Below, one piece after another: positions 1-5,566 of a stretch of DNA of 9,995 nucleotides (positions are counted from its first letter, which is position 1; each line of letters starts with the position of its first letter). This stretch comes from an uncultured bacterium. GTDB lineage: Bacteria; Cyanobacteriota; Vampirovibrionia; Gastranaerophilales; Gastranaerophilaceae. Both the position numbers and the translations under genes were made by a program. The notes under the pieces were generated by a model, which did not search any database, was not told the origin of the DNA, and worked only from the letters and a program-made list of their open reading frames with translations. The stretch is taken from NCBI GenBank assembly GCA_902464375.1, contig CABQIM010000068.1, positions 1 through 9,995 on the forward strand, given 5' to 3'.

Positions 1-87
1 TTCCAATTAATCAAGTTATTATTCTTAAGCTTTGTAGATTCAGAAGAAGAAAATCAGTTAAAGTCACAATCTAGTGTGGCATTATAA
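1..87 (+). CDS. Possible C-terminal end of an upstream gene (partial)
   Basis: Frame 1 is open from the window edge to a TAA at 85-87. It encodes 28 residues, first hydrophobic (FQLIKLLFLSF) and then acidic and polar (VDSEEENQLKSQSSVAL). Its codon use (TTA, GAA, TCT) resembles the neighbouring genes. exbD genes usually follow an exbB/tolQ-type proton-channel gene, so this could be the tail of exbB, but no ExbB motif lies in this fragment and the assignment rests on context alone. Frame 3 is also open (to a TAG at 72-74) but would give an arginine-rich, less natural tail. The call is weak. Confidence 0.4.
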   Translation, partial: FQLIKLLFLSFVDSEEENQLKSQSSVAL

Positions 88-93
88 GGAAGT

Positions 94-208
94 CGCTAAG
101 TCGTTAGGACTTTAAGTCGTTAAGTTCGTATCAAAATTTATAACGAAACTTATGTTAAATAAAAATCTATAATGAACTTAACGTCTTAACGACTTGAAGA
201 CTTAACGA
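94..208. repeat. Inverted array of 8-bp units (4 + 4) upstream of exbD
   Basis: The left arm (94-125) reads as four consecutive octamers: CGCTAAGT, CGTTAGGA, CTTTAAGT, CGTTAAGT. The right arm (177-208), read on the opposite strand from the outside in, is CGTTAAGT, CTTCAAGT, CGTTAAGA, CGTTAAGT. The two arms can therefore pair as a long imperfect hairpin around a 51-base AT-rich centre, with the innermost octamers identical. The array ends 19 bases before the exbD start codon. The centre contains a TATAAT (168-173). Possible roles are a dispersed genomic repeat, a terminator or attenuator-like hairpin, or a multi-site operator. The sequence alone does not decide between these. Confidence 0.8.
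168..173 (+). promoter_or_regulatory. Possible -10 box for the exbD operon
   Basis: TATAAT lies in the loop between the two arms of the octamer repeat, about 55 bases before the first exbD start. No convincing -35 hexamer sits 16-18 bases upstream (GAAACT is at about 145-150). If it is used, the transcript would begin at or just inside the right arm. This is a perfect hexamer in AT-rich DNA and may be chance. Confidence 0.3.
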
Positions 209-227
209 CGTCAAAAAAGGAAAAGCT

Positions 228-734
228 ATGGCTATAAAATCAGGTAAAAAAGCATTATTTACAGAAATAAATATTACACCGCTAACAGATATCTTCTTGG
301 TGCTGTTAATCATTATGATGGTTGTTGCGCCTACATTTCAGTCTGTAGACAATACAATCACTGTGCCGGAAGTTAATAGCGGAACATCAATAGAACAAGG
401 TAAAGTGACTGTTTCAGTAACTAAAGATGGTACGGTTTATGTTGGTGATAAACGCTCTTCTGTAGCTGTGCTTACAGCTGATTTAGAAGCCTTAAAAGGT
501 GAAAATGAAAATCCGGAAGTTGTTGTAAAGGCTGACGAAAAGGTTAAAAGTTCTGTAATTATGGATATTATGGACGCTGCTCAAGATGCTCATTATAAAA
601 AGCTAATTGTAGCTGGTGAGCCTTTAAATAAAAAAGAACAAAAGCAATTGGAGGATATGCAGTCTTCTAATACTATGAATGGTGCAAATACTGCTTTGCC
701 GCAAGATAATCAATATGACAATTGGAGTGAATAA
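228..734 (+). CDS. exbD: ExbD/TolR family proton-channel subunit, first copy
   Basis: This 168-residue protein belongs to the ExbD/TolR family. With an ExbB/TolQ partner, family members use the proton motive force to energise TonB- or Tol-type outer-membrane processes. A short cytoplasmic N-terminus is followed by one membrane helix (about residues 19-36) containing the family signature INITPLTD. Asp21 corresponds to the essential membrane aspartate of E. coli ExbD and TolR. A periplasmic domain of beta/alpha type follows (about 40-131, ending in LIVAGEP). The last ~37 residues are an unusual Lys/Gln/Asn-rich tail (KKEQKQLEDMQSSN...NQYDNWSE) absent from the second copy. The ATG at 228 is preceded by AAGG (217-220) at 7-base spacing. 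Its TAA shares one base with the ATG of the next exbD (TAATG), so the two are translationally coupled. Confidence 0.93.
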   Translation: MAIKSGKKALFTEINITPLTDIFLVLLIIMMVVAPTFQSVDNTITVPEVNSGTSIEQGKVTVSVTKDGTVYVGDKRSSVAVLTADLEALKGENENPEVVVKADEKVKSSVIMDIMDAAQDAHYKKLIVAGEPLNKKEQKQLEDMQSSNTMNGANTALPQDNQYDNWSE

Positions 735-1111
735 TGCGTGATAGTTTTAATGAAATAAATATAACACCTTTAACAGATATTTTTCTGGTATTGTTGATTA
801 TAATGATGGTTGTGGCACCGCTTCTTGATCAACAAGGTTTGAATCTTGCTGTGCCTGAGGTTGTTAATCAAGAACAAATTGCAAAAGACTCTAAAATTAT
901 GAGTTTTAGTGTAACTGATGATAACAAATATATCTTTGATGGACAAGAAGTTAAAGCTGAAGATTTAGAAAATGTTGTATCTCAACATGTAAAAGATTTT
1001 CCGGATGGCTTGTTAATTCAAGTTGATGATAATGCAGATCATGGTTCTGTTGTAAAACTAATGGATAGTGCAAGAAATGTTGGCGTAACAAGTATTTCGT
1101 TATCTCGATGA
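734..1111 (+). CDS. exbD: ExbD/TolR family proton-channel subunit, second copy
   Basis: This 125-residue ExbD/TolR protein has a very short N-terminus, a membrane helix at about 13-30 with Asp15 in the INITPLTD signature, and a periplasmic domain to the end. It lacks the C-terminal tail of the first copy. From the Glu before INITPLTD to the Pro after the helix, its 23 residues are identical to the first copy, whereas the periplasmic domains are clearly diverged. Its ATG overlaps the preceding TAA by one base, and GGAG (724-727) inside the end of the first gene is its ribosome binding site. ExbB-ExbD complexes contain two ExbD chains, and tandem exbD1/exbD2 pairs are known in other bacteria, so a heterodimer is plausible. 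No ExbB is visible within the window. Confidence 0.93.
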   Translation: MRDSFNEINITPLTDIFLVLLIIMMVVAPLLDQQGLNLAVPEVVNQEQIAKDSKIMSFSVTDDNKYIFDGQEVKAEDLENVVSQHVKDFPDGLLIQVDDNADHGSVVKLMDSARNVGVTSISLSR

Positions 1112-1148
1112 AAGTTTAGTAATTAAGAGAGAATTGTTAGGAGTTTTT

Positions 1149-1973
1149 TTGTTAGAACCGCTAATTTGGATGTTTAAAGCAAAGGATTTTGGTAAAAGGT
1201 TTATTCAATTATTTTTTACTAATGTTTTTGCTGTGCTATTGTTTTTTTTATTATTCTTTAATGTATTTTTTAATATTAATGTCGATATCCAGAGTATAAC
1301 GTTTTTGATGATTGCTGCATTAGTAGTTTTTTTTGCAGGTTGTTTTGTAATACAAGGTTATTTTTGGGAACTAGTCGGAAATGTTATATCCAGAGATTGG
1401 GATATTTCTGCTAGTAGTGTGTATTCCGGAAAAATTAATGAAAAATATATAATTAAATTGCCGGAATTTAAACCTTTAAGACTTTGTTGGCGTGGTTTTG
1501 CATCTATTGTTGCAACAATATTGATGTTTTTACCTTTTGCTTTGTTAGTTATTTCGACATCCTGTACAAATGTTTTTATAATGCCAATTGAGTGCATAGA
1601 GCAGTACAATTCTTTGTATAAAATTTGTTATGATATTCTTTATTTTATGTTTTTATTAGCCCTTCCGGCTTTATTGTGGAACTATGCAAAGCAAAATTCA
1701 ATATTTGCAGTGTGGAGTCTTCGAAAATTTGTATATCTACTAGATAGTTATACTGCGAAATATTTTATTAATTCCATTTACTTTATAATCTTTTATGCAA
1801 TCAATTGTGTTGTTCTTTTTGCAGCTTATTATGGAATGTTAATTTTAGGGTTTACTATTGAAAGCTATATCCCGCAAATTGTAGCAGGGCTTTTTGCTTC
1901 ATTTCTATATTTGTATAATCTCCATGTGTACGCATATTTATTAGGAACTATTACTCCTGTTACAGAAGGTTAA
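1149..1973 (+). CDS. Polytopic membrane protein, DUF4013-like
   Basis: This is an integral membrane protein of about 274 residues with roughly five to six hydrophobic segments: about residues 16-38, 43-64, 118-140, 160-178, 205-230 and 240-262. Between the second and third lies a soluble stretch (GYFWELVGNVISRDWD ... IKLPEFKPLRLCWRGFASI). Its GY, aromatic and 'LPE...WRG' pattern resembles DUF4013 proteins, a family without an assigned biochemical role. I chose TTG at 1149 because AGGAG (1139-1143) stands five bases before it. An in-frame TTG at 1134 has only a weak, badly spaced purine run, and the ATG at 1170 has no ribosome binding site. The gene starts 37 bases after the second exbD on the same strand and is probably co-transcribed, but a functional link to ExbD is only inferred. 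The family match is from memory of the pattern and is tentative. Confidence 0.8.
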   Translation: MLEPLIWMFKAKDFGKRFIQLFFTNVFAVLLFFLLFFNVFFNINVDIQSITFLMIAALVVFFAGCFVIQGYFWELVGNVISRDWDISASSVYSGKINEKYIIKLPEFKPLRLCWRGFASIVATILMFLPFALLVISTSCTNVFIMPIECIEQYNSLYKICYDILYFMFLLALPALLWNYAKQNSIFAVWSLRKFVYLLDSYTAKYFINSIYFIIFYAINCVVLFAAYYGMLILGFTIESYIPQIVAGLFASFLYLYNLHVYAYLLGTITPVTEG

Positions 1974-1994
1974 TGTAACAAAATTGTTACATTA
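1971..1994. promoter_or_regulatory. 24-bp dyad overlapping the DUF4013-like stop codon
   Basis: TAATGTAAC and GTTACATTA flank AAAATT, giving 9-bp perfect arms that extend to 11 bp if the central A/T pairs are counted. The TAA stop of the membrane-protein gene forms the first three bases. No T-run follows (TGTCATAAAC comes next), so it is a poor intrinsic terminator. Its symmetry (TGTAAC-N6-GTTACA) suits a dimeric repressor or activator site for the coiled-coil gene 84 bases downstream. A simple RNA hairpin protecting the 3' end is the alternative. Confidence 0.55.
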
Positions 1995-2019
1995 TGTCAT
2001 AAACTGGCAAAATAAATAA

Positions 2020-2048
2020 TTACAGACCTTTATATGAACGTACATAAT
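2020..2048 (+). promoter_or_regulatory. Possible promoter of the coiled-coil protein gene
   Basis: TTACAG (2020-2025) and CATAAT (2043-2048) are separated by 17 bases, a reasonable but non-consensus sigma70-type pair. TATAAA at 2050-2055 is an alternative -10. The gene needs its own promoter if the dyad at 1971-1994 isolates it from the exbD unit. Confidence 0.3.
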
Positions 2049-2077
2049 GTATAAATTTTAGTATAGTAAGGAAATAT

Positions 2078-3799
2078 ATGGGATTAGATGTTCAAAATGT
2101 TGGCTTGGCAGGTCAAACGAAAGTAAGAATTAATAAGAATAATAATCAAACTTTTTCTGCAGCTCCAATTCAGAAGAGTTCAACAAATTTAGTATTAGGA
2201 ATGACGACAGCTGTTGCAACAGCTATTGCAGGTGTTGCGTTATATAAAAATCATGGTACTCAAAAAGAACTTAAGAACGCTTTAGAAAAACTTACAAAAA
2301 CCGAAAATGATTTAAAGAAGATTATTGAAGAATCTAAAAATAATATTAAATCAGCAGTAGAAAATGTTGTTAAACCAGAGAATAAAGAAGCTGTAAAAGA
2401 TGTACCCAAGGAAGTCCCTAATAATAAAAAGAAAATTTATACAGGTGGTACTCACATTGATTATACATCTGGAACTACTTCAAAAGAAGAAAAAACAATT
2501 AAAAAGTCTGCTGATGACACGATTGATGGTTTAAAGATTCTTGAAGAAGATGCTGCAGAAGCACGCAAAGCTAAAAAGGCTAGTGACAGACGCAATCAAG
2601 ATTGGTTAAACGAACAGCATAAACAAAAGGAACAAGAGTATAGTGATTGGTGGAATAAAACTTTATTAGAGCAAGAAACTAAAGAAGGTGAACGCATTCT
2701 TAATGAGGATGCGCTGAATTTACGCAGAGAAAAGAAATTAAGTGATATACGTAATCAGAAATGGTTAGATGAACAGTATAAAATTAAAGAAGAAGAAATG
2801 AATCAACTTTATGCAGAAAATTCGGACAAGCTTGATGAATTGGAAAAGCTTGCGGATAAAAGAATTGCCTCAAAATATGAAGCTATTCTGGATAAAGAAG
2901 CAAAAGAACCACATTATGCACAAAAAGCAAGTGACAAGCGTAATCAAGAGTGGTTGGACGCGCAGCATAATTTAAAAGAAAAAGAAATGAATATTTTTTA
3001 TGCTAGAAGAAGTAGAAAATTAAAACAATTGTCAAAACTCGCGGATAAAAGGCTCGGAGAAAAATATGAAGCAATTTTAGATAAAGAAGCAGCGGAAAAT
3101 CTTCAATATAAGAAAATGAGTGATAAACGTAATCAGGAATGGTTAAATGCCCAACACCAGAAAAAGGAAGAAGAATACAGCAATTGGTGGAACAAGACTT
3201 TATTTGAAAAAGAAGCTAAAGAAGGCGAAGAGTTCTTAAAAAACGATGCTGATGTAAAATTTAAAGATAAAAAGATGAGTGACGAACGTAATCAAAAATG
3301 GGTTAACGAGCAGCATGATATTAAAGAACAAAAAATGAATGAATTTTATGCTCAAAATTCTGAAAATTTAGATAAATTGGAACAGCTAGCAGATGAAAGA
3401 CTTGCTAAAAAATATGAAACACTTATGAAAGAAGCTGATATAGCTGAACAGCAAGCTATAAAAGCGAGTGATAAGCGTAACCAAAAATGGGTAGAAAATC
3501 AACATAAGCTAAAAGAAAAAGAATATAGTGATTGGTGGAATAAAGCTTTATTTGAAAAAGAAGCTAAAGAAGGCGAACGTATTCTGGAAGAAGATGCTGC
3601 AGAAATTCGTAAAGCAAAGAAAGCTAGTGATAGACGAAATGAAGAATGGCTAAAAGAACAGCATAGAATTAAAGAAGAAGAAATGAATGAACGTTATATG
3701 TATAATGATATAGAAATACAATATATTTATTTTAAAGCTAGAGTAAAGAATTATTTCAAATCATTGATAAAACGTTTATTTTCAAGAAATGAAAACTAA
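2078..3799 (+). CDS. Membrane-anchored modular coiled-coil protein of unknown function
   Basis: I do not recognise this 573-residue protein. Residues 1-37 are polar (MGLDVQNVGL...). One hydrophobic Ala/Thr-rich helix (about 38-56) could anchor it. Residues 61-100 form a charged coiled coil, and 101-150 a Lys/Pro/Thr/Gly-rich linker. From residue 166 to about 543 the chain consists of seven modules. Each starts with a core like KASDRRNQEWLNEQH. Three are 53-residue 'A' modules with YSDWWNK (166-218, 345-397, 461-513). Three are 63-residue 'B' modules with EMNxxYA...LADKR (219-281, 282-344, 398-460). A truncated B closes the array (from 514). Order: A-B-B-A-B-A-B'. The C-terminus is a basic aromatic helix (YFKARVKNYFKSLIKRLFS). 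AAGGA (2068-2072) lies five bases before the ATG. The composition suggests a long helical structural or scaffold protein. Confidence 0.85.
   Translation: MGLDVQNVGLAGQTKVRINKNNNQTFSAAPIQKSSTNLVLGMTTAVATAIAGVALYKNHGTQKELKNALEKLTKTENDLKKIIEESKNNIKSAVENVVKPENKEAVKDVPKEVPNNKKKIYTGGTHIDYTSGTTSKEEKTIKKSADDTIDGLKILEEDAAEARKAKKASDRRNQDWLNEQHKQKEQEYSDWWNKTLLEQETKEGERILNEDALNLRREKKLSDIRNQKWLDEQYKIKEEEMNQLYAENSDKLDELEKLADKRIASKYEAILDKEAKEPHYAQKASDKRNQEWLDAQHNLKEKEMNIFYARRSRKLKQLSKLADKRLGEKYEAILDKEAAENLQYKKMSDKRNQEWLNAQHQKKEEEYSNWWNKTLFEKEAKEGEEFLKNDADVKFKDKKMSDERNQKWVNEQHDIKEQKMNEFYAQNSENLDKLEQLADERLAKKYETLMKEADIAEQQAIKASDKRNQKWVENQHKLKEKEYSDWWNKALFEKEAKEGERILEEDAAEIRKAKKASDRRNEEWLKEQHRIKEEEMNERYMYNDIEIQYIYFKARVKNYFKSLIKRLFSRNEN
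2573..3706 (+). repeat. Internal protein-coding repeat array, A-B-B-A-B-A-B'
   Basis: Seven in-frame repeats fall at 2573-2731 (A), 2732-2920 (B), 2921-3109 (B), 3110-3268 (A), 3269-3457 (B), 3458-3616 (A) and 3617-about 3706 (partial B). A modules are 159 bp and B modules 189 bp. They share their first 16 codons and about the last 12 in pattern, and B is exactly 10 codons longer in between. Residues 152-165, just before the first module, match the end of an A module (ILEEDAA...RKA), so the array probably once began with another A. Codons have diverged between copies, which indicates old duplications under protein-level selection. Confidence 0.85.
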
Positions 3800-3802
3800 T
3801 AC

Positions 3803-3843
3803 AAAAATAAAACCGACAATTTAAATATGTCGGTTTTATTTTT
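3803..3843. terminator. Bidirectional intrinsic terminator between convergent genes
   Basis: AAAAATAAAACCGACA (3803-3818) and TGTCGGTTTTATTTTT (3828-3843) are perfect reverse complements around a 9-base loop. The CCGACA/TGTCGG core is flanked by an A-tract and a T-tract, so the hairpin works in both directions. It ends the coiled-coil gene (stop at 3799, plus) and the pyruvate kinase gene (stop at 3867, minus). Confidence 0.9.
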
Positions 3844-3866
3844 ATTGTCATTCATTATAGTATTTT

Positions 3867-5315
3867 TTATCTTTCCATTGGAGCGCCAATTCTATGAACA
3901 CGTATAAAGTTTGTTCTTCCTGTAATTAATTTTGGAATAGAACCGATGATAATAATCCTTTCACCGATTTTGTATTCAGTTTTGGTTTGGATGTATTCAT
4001 CTATTTTTTCTAATAAATCTGCATCAAGAACATTATCCCAATTCTGACAATCTGTTGTTATATCCCAAAAAAGGTTTAATCTTCTGCAAGTTGATTCCAT
4101 ATCAGAGATTGCTATAACAGGCACTGTCGGTCTTAATTTAGAAATCAAGCGAGGAGTGTAACCTGTGTGAGTGAAAGCTAGAATTGCTTTTGCATTCAAG
4201 TCTTGTGCCATCTTTACCGCTGCATTTGCAATTGCTTGTGGAGATAATTCATAATTATCATTAATCTCTAAATCAAGGTTCGATAGACAGTAACTGCAAT
4301 CTTCTACGTTAGAGGCTATTTTTCTCATCATTTTTACTGCTTCAACCGGATGTTTACCCATTGCTGTTTCACCTGATAACATAACAGCATCCGTTCCATC
4401 GAATATAGCGTTAGCAACGTCACTGGCTTCGGCTCTTGTAGGAATTGGGTTTTCTATCATTGATTCAAGCATTTGTGTTGCTACGATACAAACTTTGCGT
4501 TCTCTTATTGTTTTATCTACTATGTATTTTTGAACAATAGGAACTTCTTCCGGTGACATTTCTATGCCTAAATCTCCTCTTGCAACCATAATTCCATCTG
4601 TAAGTTTTAAAATGCTTTCAATATTTTCTACAGCTTGTGGTTTCTCTATTTTAGCAATAACAGGAATATAACCGCCAAAATTTTTAATGTGTTTTTTAGC
4701 TAATTCAATATCAGAAGCTTCTCTAACAAATGACAAAGCTAAATAGTCTGCATCGTACTGAACTGCAAAGCGAATAAACTCAACATCTCTTTCTGTAACA
4801 GCACTTAAGCTGGCTGTTGTTCCTGGTAGGTTAATACCCTTCCTAGGTTTAATTAAGGAACCATAAAGGACTTTTACATATACTTGATTATTAACTACTT
4901 TGGTTACTGATAAACCAATATTGCCGTCATCTAGAAGAATTTTGTCTCCGGCTTTTACATCATTTGCAATACCTTCATAATCAACCGGAACTATTTCCGG
5001 ATTGTTAACTTTGTCTGTGGCTTCTAAAATCAAATCTTGACCTTCTTTAATTTTTATTGGTTCTGGAATATTTCCAACTCTGATTTTAGGACCTTGTAAA
5101 TCCACTAAAATAGGGATATATATACCTGTTTCTTTAGAAACTTTTCTTATTGTTTCAATATTTGTAGCATGCATTTCTTCAGTTCCGTGGGAAGTATTTA
5201 GTCTGAACATTGTAGCACCCGCTTCAACTAAAGCCTTTATCATATCATAGCTTGATGTTGCAGGTCCAAGCGTTGCAACAATTTTTGCTTTTCCACGCTT
5301 AATTTTCTCTTCCAT
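3867..5315 (-). CDS. pyk: Pyruvate kinase
   Basis: This cytoplasmic enzyme catalyses phosphoenolpyruvate + ADP to pyruvate + ATP, the last step of glycolysis. The 482-residue length is normal for a bacterial enzyme without the extra C-terminal PEP-utiliser domain. The N-terminal motif KIVATLGPAT is followed by Arg38, Asn40 and Ser42 (RLNTSHG). Asp72 lies in VDLQGPKIRVG, the start of the B domain (about 80-165). The active-site Lys222 and Glu224 are in AKIEKPQAVENI, Asp248 in ARGDLGIE and Thr280 in VATQMLESM. The C-terminal domain (about 350-482) carries the FTHTGYTPRLISKLRP segment. Leu73, Gln74, Lys77 and Val80 are the residues that mark K+-independent pyruvate kinases, where K+-dependent enzymes have Thr, Lys, Glu and Thr. 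GAGG (5323-5326 on the complement) lies seven bases before the ATG. It converges on the coiled-coil gene across a shared terminator. Confidence 0.97.
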   Translation of the reverse strand: MEEKIKRGKAKIVATLGPATSSYDMIKALVEAGATMFRLNTSHGTEEMHATNIETIRKVSKETGIYIPILVDLQGPKIRVGNIPEPIKIKEGQDLILEATDKVNNPEIVPVDYEGIANDVKAGDKILLDDGNIGLSVTKVVNNQVYVKVLYGSLIKPRKGINLPGTTASLSAVTERDVEFIRFAVQYDADYLALSFVREASDIELAKKHIKNFGGYIPVIAKIEKPQAVENIESILKLTDGIMVARGDLGIEMSPEEVPIVQKYIVDKTIRERKVCIVATQMLESMIENPIPTRAEASDVANAIFDGTDAVMLSGETAMGKHPVEAVKMMRKIASNVEDCSYCLSNLDLEINDNYELSPQAIANAAVKMAQDLNAKAILAFTHTGYTPRLISKLRPTVPVIAISDMESTCRRLNLFWDITTDCQNWDNVLDADLLEKIDEYIQTKTEYKIGERIIIIGSIPKLITGRTNFIRVHRIGAPMER

Positions 5316-5342
5316 TGTAAAACCTCATAAATTATCTAGAAT

Positions 5343-5348
5343 ATTATA
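5343..5348 (-). promoter_or_regulatory. Likely -10 box of pyk
   Basis: On the minus strand TATAAT lies 27 bases upstream of the pyk ATG, leaving a short leader that includes the GAGG ribosome binding site. The -35 region is only T-rich (TATTTT at 17-base spacing). The location between the structured element and the gene suggests pyk can be transcribed independently of that element. Confidence 0.4.
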
Positions 5349-5420
5349 ATACAATAAAAGTTAAGAAAATATATTTTTAGAAAGATTTTAGCTTCCCCAA
5401 TTCGGTAATTTTTTGCAAAC

Positions 5421-5549
5421 AAAAACTCTCCAAGTCACACTACTATCTGAGATAAATATTATTACCTAACCGCATCCGTAGTTCACTAACGTTCTCACGA
5501 CTGCGACCTCCCTAACAAGGGCGGTAGTGCTCCTAAATGGAGAGTTTTT
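5421..5549. ncRNA. Compact 129-bp structured element, probable RNA (6S-like?) or MITE-like repeat
   Basis: AAAAACTCTCCA (5421-5432) and TGGAGAGTTTTT (5538-5549) are exact reverse complements. Nested inside are CACTAC/GTAGTG (5438-5443 with 5524-5529), CGCA/TGCG (5471-5474 with 5502-5505), CGT/ACG (5477-5479 with 5497-5499) and a hairpin CCCT-AACA-AGGG (5510-5521), which extends to CC/GG across one mismatch. The interior is distinctly GC-richer than its AT-rich flanks and has no convincing coding frame. Read on the plus strand, the order (closing stem, AT-rich left bubble with CTGAG, apical stem, ACTGCGAC, small 3' hairpin, closing stem) recalls 6S RNA, but 129 bases is short for that family. 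Both ends have U-runs, so the strand is not decided. The 12-bp termini also resemble a small non-autonomous mobile element. It fills most of the gap between pyk and the M48-like gene. Confidence 0.55.
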
Positions 5550-5566
5550 ACTACTATAATGATAAA

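Noticed and set aside
3..74. Alternative open frame 3 as the tail of the upstream gene
   Set aside because: It gives an arginine-rich tail with AGA codons that are less typical here. Frame 1 fits the local codon use better, although the choice is not certain.
1134..1148. TTG at 1134 as the start of the DUF4013-like gene
   Set aside because: The purine run before it is weak and too close, whereas the in-frame TTG at 1149 has AGGAG at ideal spacing. The upstream sequence is kept as an alternative only.
1358..1609. 83-codon open frame on the minus strand
   Set aside because: It lies wholly inside the membrane-protein gene, has no recognisable domain or ribosome binding site, and is a shadow. 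The same holds for 5886-6137, 7190-7429, 7913-8152, 8370-8627, 8884-9096 and 9305-9487.
2573..3706. CRISPR-like spaced repeats
   Set aside because: The periodicity is in frame and strong only at protein level. Unit lengths are 159 and 189 bp and all sequence between the cores is also repeated, so this is a modular coding repeat.
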